Assembly (NCBI RefSeq): GCF_963662885.1
Contig: NZ_OY760059.1
Coordinates: 868,001 to 932,000 of the forward strand
Source of the DNA: an uncultured Pseudodesulfovibrio sp.
GTDB lineage: Bacteria; Desulfobacterota; Desulfovibrionia; Desulfovibrionales; Desulfovibrionaceae
Direction: 5' to 3'
Length of the DNA stretch: 64,000 nucleotides
The notes under the pieces are model-generated. The model searched no databases and was not told the origin of the DNA. It saw only the letters and a list, made by a program, of their open reading frames with translations. Both the position numbers and the translations under genes were made by a program. This document shows positions 42,461 to 50,978 of this stretch, one piece after another. Position 1 is the stretch's first letter, and each line of letters begins with the position of its first letter.

Positions 42461-43120
42461 ATGAAAGACCGCCTGGACCGACCCACCATTTTCTTCACCA
42501 ACGACGACGTCAAGGCGGTCATCTATACCTGCCTGCGGGACTGGATTCTCTACACCACCCTGATGCCGGGTCAAAAACTCAACGAGCGTGATCTGGCCCA
42601 ACAGTTCGGAGTTTCAAGGACTCCGCTCAGGGAGGTGTTGCAACTGCTGGCGATCCAGGGGCTGCTCAACATCCGCCCGCGCCAGGGCATCTTTGTGGCC
42701 CCCATCGAGACCAACTTCGTGCGCGAGGTTTTCGAGGTCAGGCTTCCTCTGGAAAAGGCCGTTGCCAGGCTGGCCGCCGAGCGGGCCACCACAAAGGATA
42801 TAAAGGAACTGCGCGTGCTGTCAGACCTGTCCGAGGAGGCTCTGAAATCCGGTTCATACGCAGAAGGTATTCGACTGGATGCGGCCTTCCACGACGCGCT
42901 GTCCAAGGCCTCCAACAACCTCGTCTTACGCCAGACCCGCGAAAGCCTGCACAACGTCTGCCTGCGCTACTGGTACCTTATCCTGGACCGTTACCAGCCC
43001 GATGAGATCGACTTGAGCGCCCACCTGCGTCTGGTCGAGGCCGTGGAGGAGCGGGACTCAGAAAAGGCCGCAGAGATTCACGGATTGCATGTCAGTCACT
43101 TTTTGCAATTGCTGGAATGA
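42461..43120 (+). CDS. GntR family regulator, FCD (FadR) subgroup
   Basis: The 219-aa regulator has a winged helix (NERDLAQQFGVSRTPLREVL, about residues 38-57, then PRQGIFVAPIE) and an all-helical FCD ligand domain (VRLPLEKAVARLAAERAT, FHDALSKASNN) whose histidines usually hold a metal and a carboxylate ligand. It is the last plus-strand gene of the cluster. The double TGGTATACCA palindrome at 34349 is a plausible target, so it likely represses import until a pathway acid appears. The ligand is unknown. Confidence 0.9.
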   Translation: MKDRLDRPTIFFTNDDVKAVIYTCLRDWILYTTLMPGQKLNERDLAQQFGVSRTPLREVLQLLAIQGLLNIRPRQGIFVAPIETNFVREVFEVRLPLEKAVARLAAERATTKDIKELRVLSDLSEEALKSGSYAEGIRLDAAFHDALSKASNNLVLRQTRESLHNVCLRYWYLILDRYQPDEIDLSAHLRLVEAVEERDSEKAAEIHGLHVSHFLQLLE

Positions 43121-43254
43121 CATCCGAATATGTCCATGGAGGATTGGAGCCTCTGCGTTTGCTCCTCTCGTTCACCCGACAAGGCATTCTGCCTTTTCCT
43201 GTCAGACTGTTTTAAAGGCGGCACTCCCAAAGGGGTAAGGGCGGTTGCCGTTCA

Positions 43255-43905
43255 TCAGCTGCCCGACAATTCGTCCAAAATTTCTTCCGTTGTCCGCTGC
43301 CGACAATACCCGGCAATCTCTTTGAGCGAGTGCTCGTGCCGTTCCTTCGAATAGGTGGCGCATCCGTCCGAGACCAGCGTCACCAGATAGCCGAGGTCGC
43401 AGGCATCGCGCACGGCGGACTCGACGCACTGATCGGTGACCACCCCGCTGATGACCAGTTGGCGCACGCCGAGGTTGCGCAGCAGGTAGTCTATGTGCGT
43501 GGAGATGAACACGCTGGACGAACTCTTGGGCAGCCAGATTTCGTCCTCGAGCGGGGCAATGGCGTCCAGCACTTTGCCGTCCCAGGAACCCTTGGGTACG
43601 TTGAATCCGGTGATTTTGTAGTCCAGGCTGCGGTCGCGGCCATCCTTGGTCAGGCTTTCGATGGTGGCATACAGTACCTCCACGCCCTTGGCGCGGAACC
43701 CGGCCTGAAGCCGCTGCATGTTGGGCAGGATCGTAGACTCCATGTGGTCGAAGAAATAGCCGTATTTCGCCTCGCGTTCGGCTTCGGACAGGTCCGAAAA
43801 TTCGCCTCCGTCACGGCGACAGCAGAAATTCTGAACGTCGATGAACAACAGGGCCGACTGGCTGGGAACTAACGGTACTTCGCGGCTTAAATTGGATTCG
43901 CTCAT
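43255..43905 (-). CDS. Isochorismatase-family cysteine amidase
   Basis: The 216-aa protein has the cysteine-hydrolase triad of this family: Asp in LFIDVQNF, Lys in WLPKSSSS and Cys in VVTDQCVESAVRDA. Members cleave carbamoyl groups, amides such as nicotinamide, ureidoacrylate or N-carbamoylsarcosine. It points toward the regulator gene and shares the region with an N-formylglutamate amidohydrolase, 24 bases upstream. A role in hydrolysing a carbamoyl or amide intermediate is inference. Confidence 0.87.
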   Translation of the reverse strand: MSESNLSREVPLVPSQSALLFIDVQNFCCRRDGGEFSDLSEAEREAKYGYFFDHMESTILPNMQRLQAGFRAKGVEVLYATIESLTKDGRDRSLDYKITGFNVPKGSWDGKVLDAIAPLEDEIWLPKSSSSVFISTHIDYLLRNLGVRQLVISGVVTDQCVESAVRDACDLGYLVTLVSDGCATYSKERHEHSLKEIAGYCRQRTTEEILDELSGS

Positions 43906-43929
43906 GGGGCTCTCGGGTGAGAATTAGGC

Positions 43930-44736
43930 TCAGTGAGCCATTGTCAGGGTATGCCCGAACTCGGCGTCGACCTTGCGCAGGACCTGGGCCAGGAAGTCGC
44001 CCATGGCGCGGGCCTTTTTCGGGGTATCTATCTGGTCATTGCGGATTTCAAGCAACATGTTGGGCAGCCCGCGTTCCTCGCCGTGGACCGGAACGGTGTA
44101 GTCCGATCCCAGTCCGGCGCGGTAGGGCGCATTCAGGGTCACCGTGTATGGGTGGTCCATCCCGTCCAGCACCGCTTTCATGGCCAGGGCCAGGGGATCG
44201 CTCATGAACAGGAGTCCCAGATGCATGGGCCGGGCGTCGGGGTTGACCGAAAGTTTCGGGGTAAAGGAGTGTACGGAAAAGAGTAGCGAGCAGGGCTGTT
44301 CGCCGTCACGCTCATCCAGAATATGCTCTATGGCCCCGTGGTAGGGCCGAAAGAGGGCGTTCACCCGCGCCTCCCGTTCTTCGGCGCTCAGGTCTGCGTT
44401 GGCGGGGATGACCGTGCCGTCGCTGACTTCCGGGATCAGGCTGGGGACGTCGAGCGGACGGTTGCAATCCAGCACCAGCCGGGAATACCGCTGCATGACC
44501 AGCGGTGCGTCCAATTGCTCGGAAAGCCTGCGGGCCGTGGCGGCCGCGCCGATGTCCCAGGCGATATGTCGGGCCAACTCGCCAGGGTCTATGCCCAGGC
44601 CGTTCAGGGACGCCGGAACTGAGCGCCCCGCGTGCTCACAGGTCAGCACGAACCGCGACCGTCCCTTCGGATTGACGACCTCCACCGCTGCCGGTTCTTC
44701 AGGTCCGAGCAGAGACGTCTTGCCTTTATCTGTCAT
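43930..44736 (-). CDS. N-formylglutamate amidohydrolase family protein
   Basis: This 268-aa metal-dependent hydrolase contains LTCEHAGRSVPASL, AWDIGAA, FSVHSFTP and LLEIRNDQ, in the order seen in N-formylglutamate deformylases (HutG type). The start MTDKGK at 44736 is chosen since upstream codons look random; the ribosome site is weak. It would remove formate or a similar acyl group from an acidic amino acid. No other histidine-degradation gene is present. Confidence 0.85.
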   Translation of the reverse strand: MTDKGKTSLLGPEEPAAVEVVNPKGRSRFVLTCEHAGRSVPASLNGLGIDPGELARHIAWDIGAAATARRLSEQLDAPLVMQRYSRLVLDCNRPLDVPSLIPEVSDGTVIPANADLSAEEREARVNALFRPYHGAIEHILDERDGEQPCSLLFSVHSFTPKLSVNPDARPMHLGLLFMSDPLALAMKAVLDGMDHPYTVTLNAPYRAGLGSDYTVPVHGEERGLPNMLLEIRNDQIDTPKKARAMGDFLAQVLRKVDAEFGHTLTMAH

Positions 44737-45102
44737 GGGTGGGTTGAACCTCTTCTGTTTCACAAAATCACGTGGAATATTGTTCGAAAGAAACGCAGCC
44801 CTGTCAATGCGGCAAGGTGGATATCCCCCCATTTTGCGGCAGTGACAGGCAAAATGAAAACCAGGGCGTGATGACCAATACATGGCAAAAATGCTTTCAG
44901 CAGCCCGTCACCTATGCGCAGCCTACGGCTACATCCGCACCAGCGCGACCAGCGACGAGATCCACGTGAAATCCGGGACCATCGACAATGGCCACGGCAA
45001 AGGAAAAGGATGGATACCCAAAAGGAACAGTACATGGAAGCGACGGGCGACAATGGGTAGAGTGTCCGGCCTTTTTTCCCCTTTCCCTTAAGAAACAACC
45101 CG
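44737..45102. other. Region without supported gene
   Basis: Short frames exist on both strands (for example 44882-45091 plus and 44760-45098 minus) but have atypical composition and no ribosome site. Nothing further was recognised. Confidence 0.4.
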
Positions 45103-45180
45103 CGATTTCAGATAGAAAAAACGGCGTGTCTCTTTTCATGAAGAGGCACGCCGTTTTGTCCGTTTTTCTGTCTGAAATCG
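45103..45180. repeat. Long inverted repeat, terminator-like
   Basis: The outer arms CGATTTCAGATAGAAAAA and TTTTTCTGTCTGAAATCG (one mismatch) enclose the inner arms ACGGCGTGTCTCTT and AAGAGGCACGCCGT (one mismatch), with an 8-base bulge on the right. Inner stem plus T runs work as a terminator in both directions. It lies 160 bases after the pncC-like gene on the minus strand. Confidence 0.8.
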
Positions 45181-45243
45181 CAACCTGTACTTCGGAAGGC
45201 GTCTTTTTCCAGCCTTCCCACACACGCCTGAGCAAAGGGAAAC

Positions 45244-45317
45244 GGGGGGCAGGGGGCTTTGCTCCCTGCCGGGTCCAGGGGAGTGCCTTGCTCTCCCGAA
45301 GGGGCCGTCGGAGGCCT
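45244..45317 (+). repeat. Divergent member of repeat family 1 (copy F)
   Basis: Two short hairpins (GGCAGGG with CCCTGCC, and GGGAG with CTCCC) are followed by GGCCGTCGGAGGC, one change from the family 1 tail. The head sequence is not conserved, so membership is uncertain. Confidence 0.45.
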
Positions 45318-45341
45318 CCGCTGAATCTGCCCTTTGTCGCG

Positions 45342-45827
45342 TTACTTGGTCACGCCGAGCAGTCCGTTGATGGCGGTCATGACGGTCTGGCTTTTGATCT
45401 GGTCGCGGGACCCCTGGAAGTTGTACTGCCTGGCGCGGGAGCCGCCGGGCCAGGCCCAGGCTATCCAGACGGTGCCGACCGGTTTTTCGGGCGTGCCGCC
45501 AGAGGGACCGGCGATGCCGGAGATGGCTACGGACACGTCCGCGCCGATGGCCTTGAGCACGCCTTGGGCCATGGCCTGGACCACGGGTTCGGAAACCGCG
45601 CCGTGTTTTTCCAGGATTTCGTTCGGTACGCCCAGGAGTTTGTTTTTGACGGTGTTGGAGTAGGCGACGACAGACCCGGCGAACCATGCGGAGCTGCCGG
45701 GGGTGTCGGTCAGGGTGCTGGCGAGCAGGCCGCCGGTACAGGACTCGGCTGTGGCCAGGAGTCGGTCTTCGACGCGCAGGCATTCGCCCACTTCGGCCAC
45801 GGCCCGCGAGATGAGATATGTATCCAT
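45342..45827 (-). CDS. pncC: CinA C-terminal domain protein, NMN amidase (PncC-like)
   Basis: The 161-aa protein is a stand-alone CinA C-terminal domain: ATAESCTGGLLASTLTD, SSAWFAGSVVAYSN, KNKLLGV and AISGIAGPSGGTPEKPVGTV. The family hydrolyses nicotinamide mononucleotide to nicotinate mononucleotide and ammonia in NAD recycling. ATG at 45827 has GGAGG just upstream. Its length equals PncC proteins without the molybdopterin-like N-terminal half. Confidence 0.9.
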   Translation of the reverse strand: MDTYLISRAVAEVGECLRVEDRLLATAESCTGGLLASTLTDTPGSSAWFAGSVVAYSNTVKNKLLGVPNEILEKHGAVSEPVVQAMAQGVLKAIGADVSVAISGIAGPSGGTPEKPVGTVWIAWAWPGGSRARQYNFQGSRDQIKSQTVMTAINGLLGVTK

Positions 45828-45914
45828 GTTGTTCCTCCGTCCCATTGTTCTACAAAAACCCGTAATGGGTTGCAATAACGGCGAAGTCGTTTGTATGGTC
45901 GCAGTGGAGGGATC

Positions 45915-46337
45915 ATGGTCGTCACGCCGTCAACATTATTCGCGCTCGCGGTCTCAAGACACCGGCAGCCGTGGAATTGGAGTTTTCATTGCGCCGCTCT
46001 GGTTTTGTTTGCCCTGGCGTTGTTGTCGCACGGCTATCTGATGCTGGCCGCTTCGCTGATCCTGTTGGGCGTGGGTTTTTTTGAACTGAAGCTGGACGAG
46101 CCGCCGGACAACAGGTGGTTTCGTTTCGTGCGCCGGGCCATAGACTGGGAAAAGAACTGGGGGGCCGCGCCATGGAACCGGGTGAAATGGACGCGGCTGC
46201 TGTTCGCCTTGCTAGTGGCCGGATTCACGGTCTGGGCATTGTGGGTTCGTGAGCTGGCCGGACTGATGCTCGTGGCCGGGTTCGCGGTCCTGGCCTGGGT
46301 GGTCCGGCAGAACCGTGAAAACGGCATCGGTTCCTGA
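45915..46337 (+). CDS. Small hydrophobic membrane protein
   Basis: This 140-aa protein has two pairs of membrane helices (about residues 18-56 and 95-133) separated by a basic, tryptophan-rich loop (WFRFVRRAIDWEKNWG). GGAGGG precedes ATG 45915. No family could be named and no partner is evident; it diverges from the pncC-like gene. Confidence 0.7.
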   Translation: MVVTPSTLFALAVSRHRQPWNWSFHCAALVLFALALLSHGYLMLAASLILLGVGFFELKLDEPPDNRWFRFVRRAIDWEKNWGAAPWNRVKWTRLLFALLVAGFTVWALWVRELAGLMLVAGFAVLAWVVRQNRENGIGS

Positions 46338-46408
46338 CCGGAAGGCTGGACAGGATGCTTAATGAGACTTATTATCAAATAATGGAATAAACACCTTTTG
46401 GAGGGAAT

Positions 46409-46762
46409 ATGAGCGACGACACCAACGCCTGCAAGCAGTGGCTGAACGAAGTGAACTGGGACATGATCCACGAGGATGCCGTCACCCTGTATCTGGAATG
46501 GGGCAACAACAATTATCGCGACGCCATGCGGTCACCCGTGACCACGTCGGGTGAATATTCCGTGTATTTCGCCATCGACACCTGGGCCGAACCCAAGGTG
46601 GTGCTGATGAAGATGGACAACTACGGCTCGACCATTCTCTGCTCCAGGAAGGTGCCGGACGATCTGGCCAAGCAGCTGCAGGAAGACATCAAGGGTATCA
46701 AGGGAATTCTGGAGCTGACCCCGGCCATCAAGGAATGGCTCATGAAGGAGCTGGACGCCTAA
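46409..46762 (+). CDS. DVU0772 family protein
   Basis: This acidic 117-aa cytoplasmic protein (start MSDDTNACKQWLNEVNW, with EWGNNNYRDAMRSP and YFAIDTWAEPKVVLMKMD) matches the small family named after Desulfovibrio DVU0772, found mainly in sulfate-reducing deltaproteobacteria. Its function is unknown. A strong GGAGG site and a nearby terminator indicate a single-gene, well expressed unit. Confidence 0.8.
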   Translation: MSDDTNACKQWLNEVNWDMIHEDAVTLYLEWGNNNYRDAMRSPVTTSGEYSVYFAIDTWAEPKVVLMKMDNYGSTILCSRKVPDDLAKQLQEDIKGIKGILELTPAIKEWLMKELDA

Positions 46763-46837
46763 GGAACTCCAGGCGTTATCCGGCCGGGGCCGCTCTGGTC
46801 CCGCTTCGGCGGAAAAAATTGGGAACTCCGTATGAAC

Positions 46838-46886
46838 GATCCCGCGGCAACGCTCTTTGGAGGGCGTGGCCGCGGGATCCTCTTTT
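46838..46886 (+). terminator. Terminator after the DVU0772-family gene
   Basis: GATCCCGCGGC and GCCGCGGGATC form an 11-bp stem around a 20-base loop that can pair further, followed by CTCTTTT. It also faces the end of the convergent MFS gene. Confidence 0.8.
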
Positions 46887-46898
46887 CTACTGTGCGGG

Positions 46899-48107
46899 TC
46901 AGGACGCGGCCTGCTCGTCCGAGGGCGGAGCGGCTCGGCCTTCTCCGCTCTGGCGCAACAGGTAGGGGGCGGCCAGCGCGCCCGCGAGGCCGACCAGTCC
47001 GGCCACGATGAAGGCCAGGGGGATATTCGTCAGATCCACGACCACGCCCAGAACCAGAGGTCCGGCGACCTGGCCTAGACTCATGGAGGCGGTGAACGCC
47101 CCGGCGGCTGCGCCCATGCCGTGGATACGGCCCCGTTCGGTCTGGATGGCCACGCAGGCGGCGCGGGAGACGGCGCTGAGCAGGCCCATGGCCAGGGAGA
47201 GGACCAGGAACATGATCATGGTCCGGCAGTAGGCGATGGCCAGCATGGACAGGGCGGCCAGGACACCGCCCCAGAGCACGAAGGCGACACGGTGGCGGGG
47301 GTGCCGGTCCACAAGCAGACCGCACGGATATTGAAACAGGGAGCCTGCGAACATGTAGGATGACAGGACCAGCCCGATGGCGGCGGCGCTGGCCCCGCTG
47401 ACCTGGACGGCCAGCATGGGAAAGAAGGAGTTGAACCCCCAGCGGTAGAAGCCGCGTGTGGAGAAATAGGTCATGACTCCCCACATGGGCCGATCGCGGA
47501 AGATGGGCAGCAGCCCCTTGAGCCCGGAGGGCGATTTGCCCGATTTGGGTTCGGTGGCCGGGGCGTCGGGCACCAGGAAGAGAATCAGGAGCAGCGCGAG
47601 GAAGGACAATGCGCTCATGGCGTAGAAGGGCGCGGCCATGCCGTAGTTGTCGCACAGCCAGCCGCCCAGATACGGCCCGGCAGCCATGCCCATGAACATG
47701 GACATGAAATACAGGTTGCCGATGCGGCCTTCCTGTCCGATCGGGGTGATGTCGCCTACATAGGACTGGGCCACGGGCGTGACCAGAACGCTGGCACCGC
47801 CCTGGATCAGGCGAATGATCAGCAGCACGGCGGGCGAATCGGCGGCCACGTAGGACAGGGAGATGGCGATGAACAGGACCAGCCCAGCCATGAGGATGCG
47901 TTTTTTGCGGTGCTGGTCGGCGAAACGCCCGACGATAGGGGCGAGGAAGAGGCGCGACAGCGCGAATCCGGAAAAGATCGCGCCGATCTGCAGTCCCGAA
48001 GCGCCCATGCCGTGGGCGTACAGGGGCAGGATGGGGGAAATGACCCCGATGCCGAGCATGACGACCACGGTAGCGATGAAAAGGCTGGTGAATACGCTGG
48101 TTTTCAT
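46899..48107 (-). CDS. MFS transporter
   Basis: The 402-aa transporter has twelve hydrophobic segments and the major facilitator loop 2-3 motif (RFADQHRKKRIL). The N-terminal helix MLGIGVISPILPLYAHGMG and SQSYVGDITP-like features place it among drug/metabolite exporters. A charged C-terminal tail (RQSGEGRAAPPSDEQAAS) follows the last helix. The substrate is unknown. The ribosome site is poor. Confidence 0.85.
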   Translation of the reverse strand: MKTSVFTSLFIATVVVMLGIGVISPILPLYAHGMGASGLQIGAIFSGFALSRLFLAPIVGRFADQHRKKRILMAGLVLFIAISLSYVAADSPAVLLIIRLIQGGASVLVTPVAQSYVGDITPIGQEGRIGNLYFMSMFMGMAAGPYLGGWLCDNYGMAAPFYAMSALSFLALLLILFLVPDAPATEPKSGKSPSGLKGLLPIFRDRPMWGVMTYFSTRGFYRWGFNSFFPMLAVQVSGASAAAIGLVLSSYMFAGSLFQYPCGLLVDRHPRHRVAFVLWGGVLAALSMLAIAYCRTMIMFLVLSLAMGLLSAVSRAACVAIQTERGRIHGMGAAAGAFTASMSLGQVAGPLVLGVVVDLTNIPLAFIVAGLVGLAGALAAPYLLRQSGEGRAAPPSDEQAAS

Positions 48108-48246
48108 TGTGTGTCTTGTTGTCTGAACGCGCCGGGAACGTTCTTTGCGGCGGTCATGCCGTCACGTTTCGGGGCGCGTGGTAAGGGAAGCGGCCTGTAC
48201 GGTCGCGGAGGGACGGAATAGGAAAAGAGACGGTGGAGGCCCGGCG

Positions 48247-48723
48247 TCAGTCTTCCTCGATGGCCACCCCTTCGCAGACGAAGGAAATGCCCTGGCCCGA
48301 GGCGGTGCCGATCATGACCGCCTGGATCACGGGCACGGCGGTGTTCTTTTCGGCCTGCCATTTGACCGTGAAATTGGCTCCGGACCCGCCGGACAGATCG
48401 CGTTCCGAAACGTAGACCTCGCGGGTGCCCATGGGTTCGATGACCACGGGCTCGGAAAAGTGGTCTTTCACCAGAGTGCCGTTGTCATCGTAGTATTTGA
48501 CCGAGGTCACGGTGATGGAGTGATCGTAGTCCACGTTGCGGATGGAGAGAAGCCCGGACAGGTTGTACGGCTTGCCCTTGGGCCCCTGATAAATATGGGA
48601 GTAGATGGGCACGTAAACGGTCTGCCCGCTGGACACATGGAGCTTGCGCCCGGCCATGGCGGGCAGGCTGAGAACGGCGACGGCCAGGACGGCCGCGATC
48701 AGGCGAAGGGACAGGGTGCGCAT
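48247..48723 (-). CDS. DUF3124 family exported protein
   Basis: The 158-aa protein has a signal peptide (cleavage near AMA-GR) and a DUF3124 beta-rich domain (VYVPIYSHIYQGPKGKPYNL, SIRNVDYDHSITVTSVKYYD, RDLSGGSGANFTVKWQA). It is predicted to be periplasmic, with unknown function. GGAG precedes the ATG. It is alone between the MFS and TauE-family genes, all on the same strand. Confidence 0.85.
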   Translation of the reverse strand: MRTLSLRLIAAVLAVAVLSLPAMAGRKLHVSSGQTVYVPIYSHIYQGPKGKPYNLSGLLSIRNVDYDHSITVTSVKYYDDNGTLVKDHFSEPVVIEPMGTREVYVSERDLSGGSGANFTVKWQAEKNTAVPVIQAVMIGTASGQGISFVCEGVAIEED

Positions 48724-48788
48724 GGCTTGGGCTCCTTGGGTATCCGGTTTAAAGCAGGATAGGCCGTTTCCGGTCAGGATGGCAAGAG

Positions 48789-49535
48789 CTAGAGGAAGGC
48801 GCGAAAGACCAGTCCGACGCCGAGCAGCCCGATGAGGGCGAAGACGATCTTGCGGAAGGCGGCCTCGGGCAGCTTGCGCCGGATTCTGCCGCCGATGTGG
48901 ATGCCCAGGAACACGGGAACGAGGCCTGCGAAGGATACGGCGACCAGTTCCGTGGAAACCAGCCCGAGCCGGTTCAGGCCCACGAGCATGATGATCGAGG
49001 ACAGGGTGAACGAGGTGTTGATGGCCTGGACCAGTTCATCCTTGGAGATGGGCAGGGCCATGAGGTAGGGCAGGATGGGCATGATCTGAGAGCCGGTCAG
49101 GCCGTTGACCGTACCGGTGACCACGCCCACGGCGCAGTCCAGGAGCGGGCGTTGGGTCAGCCGCAGAGTGCCGCCCCACAGCCCTCCGCCGGAATAGAGG
49201 ATCATGGCCGCACCCAGAACCAGGCGCGGCATGGTCGAGGAGCTGCCGCCCAGCAGCCACAGGCCGAGGGCCAGCCCGGGCAGGGCGGCCAGGAACATGA
49301 ACTTGAAGCGGCGCAGGATGGACAGAAAACCGCCCGCGTCGATCATTACCAGTGCGTTGGAGAGCAGCGACGGGATGATCACCAGTGGAATGGCCACGCG
49401 CATGTCCAGGTAGGCTGCCATGATACCCAGGCACGTGGTGGCGAAACCGAGACCTGCCGTACCTTTGAGGAACGCGGCGAAGAAGAAGGTCACGAAGATC
49501 AGCGCGAGGGTGAGCAGGTCCATGGAGACAGCCAT
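48789..49535 (-). CDS. TauE/SafE family sulfite or organosulfonate exporter
   Basis: This 248-aa polytopic protein belongs to the TauE/SafE (DUF81) family: two homologous halves with FFFAAFLKGTAGLGFATTCLG at the start and GVVTGTVNGLTGSQIMPILPY in the middle. Members export sulfite, sulfoacetate or related anions, plausible in a sulfate reducer. The start at 49535 is chosen; 49523 is an equally good ATG. Confidence 0.85.
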   Translation of the reverse strand: MAVSMDLLTLALIFVTFFFAAFLKGTAGLGFATTCLGIMAAYLDMRVAIPLVIIPSLLSNALVMIDAGGFLSILRRFKFMFLAALPGLALGLWLLGGSSSTMPRLVLGAAMILYSGGGLWGGTLRLTQRPLLDCAVGVVTGTVNGLTGSQIMPILPYLMALPISKDELVQAINTSFTLSSIIMLVGLNRLGLVSTELVAVSFAGLVPVFLGIHIGGRIRRKLPEAAFRKIVFALIGLLGVGLVFRAFL

Positions 49536-49634
49536 ACGCCCGCCAGGTGGGCGAGGCAACCACTTCCCTCTTTTCAGCGGGCCGACTCTGCGGTATGCCT
49601 GTGGTCAATTAGAAAACAGCATCCGGAGAACCCG

Positions 49635-50816
49635 ATGAAGATACCCGTTGGATATACCTTCGCCGCCGCTTCGGCGTCGTTCAAGAAACCCGGCAAACTC
49701 GACCTGGGGGCCATTGTCAGCCGTACCCCGGCCGTGGCCGCCGGGGTGTTCACCACCAACAAGTTCAAGGCCGCGCCTGTCCTGCAGTGCAAGGAAATGC
49801 TGGCCGACGGCCGCAAAATGTCCGGTTTCCTGGTCAACTCGGGCCAGGCCAACGCCTGTACGGGCGACGAAGGCCGGGCCAACTGCCGCGAGACCCTGAA
49901 CCTGGCGGCCAAGGCGTTGAACGTCCCGGCCGACGAACTGCTGCCCGCCTCCACCGGCGTGATCGGCGCGCAGTTCAACATGCAGAAATGGGCCGACGTC
50001 ATGCCGGCGCTCACCGAGAGCCTGGGCACTGCCGGTCCCGAGGACACGGCCCGCGCGATCATGACCACCGACACGGTGCACAAGCTGGCAGAGAGCGCCT
50101 TTGAGCTCAAGGGCGGCGAGGTCCGCCTGCTCGGCATGTGCAAGGGCGCGGGCATGATTTCGCCGAACATGGCCACCATGCTCTGCTTCGTGACCTGTGA
50201 CGCGGACATCTCGGCCGAAGCGTGGCAGACCATGCTGGCCGACTGCGTGAACCTGACCATCAACCGCGTCACCGTGGACGGCGACATGTCCACCAACGAT
50301 TGCGTCATGGCTCTGGCCAACGGCGAATCGGGCGTGGCCATCGAGTCCGAGGACGACTACGTGCTGCTGCGCAAGCACCTGCTGTCCGTGCTGGAGGAGC
50401 TGGCCTACAAGATCGTCATGGACGCCGAGGGCGGCACCAAGGTGGCCTTCATCGAGGTCTCGGGCGCGAAGAACGACCTGGACGCCGAAAAGGTGGCCCG
50501 GGCCGTGGGCAACTCGCCCCTGGTCAAGACCGCGTTGTTCGGCTCGGACCCCAACTGGGGTCGGATCATCTGCGCGGCCGGCTACTCGGGCGCGGACTTC
50601 AAGGCCGAGGACCTGGTCCTCAAGATCGGCGGCGTGCTGGTCTTCCGCAACGGCACCCCGGAGCCGGGCGACATGGACGACCTGCTGAAACCGATCATGA
50701 AGGAACGGGACATCGTCATCCACATCAGCGTGGGCGACGGCCCTGGCTCCTCCATGCTTCTGGCCTCCGACCTGACCCGCGACTATGTTTCCATCAACGC
50801 GGACTACCGCAGTTAA
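49635..50816 (+). CDS. argJ: Bifunctional glutamate N-acetyltransferase / amino-acid acetyltransferase
   Basis: The 393-aa protein is ArgJ. The self-cleavage motif KGAGMISPNMATMLCFVTCDA contains the Ala-Thr bond whose threonine becomes the catalytic N terminus of the beta chain; VNSGQANACTG and GSDPNWGRI complete the family signature. It recycles the acetyl group from N-acetylornithine to glutamate in arginine synthesis. ATG at 49635 with CCGGAG; a longer upstream frame is noncoding. Confidence 0.95.
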   Translation: MKIPVGYTFAAASASFKKPGKLDLGAIVSRTPAVAAGVFTTNKFKAAPVLQCKEMLADGRKMSGFLVNSGQANACTGDEGRANCRETLNLAAKALNVPADELLPASTGVIGAQFNMQKWADVMPALTESLGTAGPEDTARAIMTTDTVHKLAESAFELKGGEVRLLGMCKGAGMISPNMATMLCFVTCDADISAEAWQTMLADCVNLTINRVTVDGDMSTNDCVMALANGESGVAIESEDDYVLLRKHLLSVLEELAYKIVMDAEGGTKVAFIEVSGAKNDLDAEKVARAVGNSPLVKTALFGSDPNWGRIICAAGYSGADFKAEDLVLKIGGVLVFRNGTPEPGDMDDLLKPIMKERDIVIHISVGDGPGSSMLLASDLTRDYVSINADYRS

Positions 50817-50860
50817 GCCTAGATTAATAACAAACCGAACGCCCACCCCCCCGCCTACCC

Positions 50861-50976
50861 CCGCGAAGCGGCTCTACAATGTTTAGGAAGTAAGAGGGGA
50901 TGGGGGTCCGGGGGAAGGGGAGAGGAAAGCCCTTTTCAAAAGGTTTCCTCTCCCCTTCCCCCGGCCGCCGGAGGCA
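50861..50976 (+). repeat. Dispersed hairpin repeat, family 1, copy D
   Basis: The order is head CGCGAAGCGGC, TGTTTAGGAAG, a long GGGGGAAGGGGAGAGGAAA arm pairing with TTTCCTCTCCCCTTCCCCC around CCCTTTTCAAAAGG, and tail GGCCGCCGGAGGC. The GGAGG of the tail is 5 bases before the ATG of the HD hydrolase, so the repeat seems to supply that gene's ribosome site. Confidence 0.8.
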
Positions 50977-50978
50977 GA

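Noticed and set aside
44760..45098. Short frames on both strands between the N-formylglutamate amidohydrolase and pncC-like genes
   Set aside because: Both strands are open at once, composition is unlike neighbours, and no ribosome site or family signature is visible.
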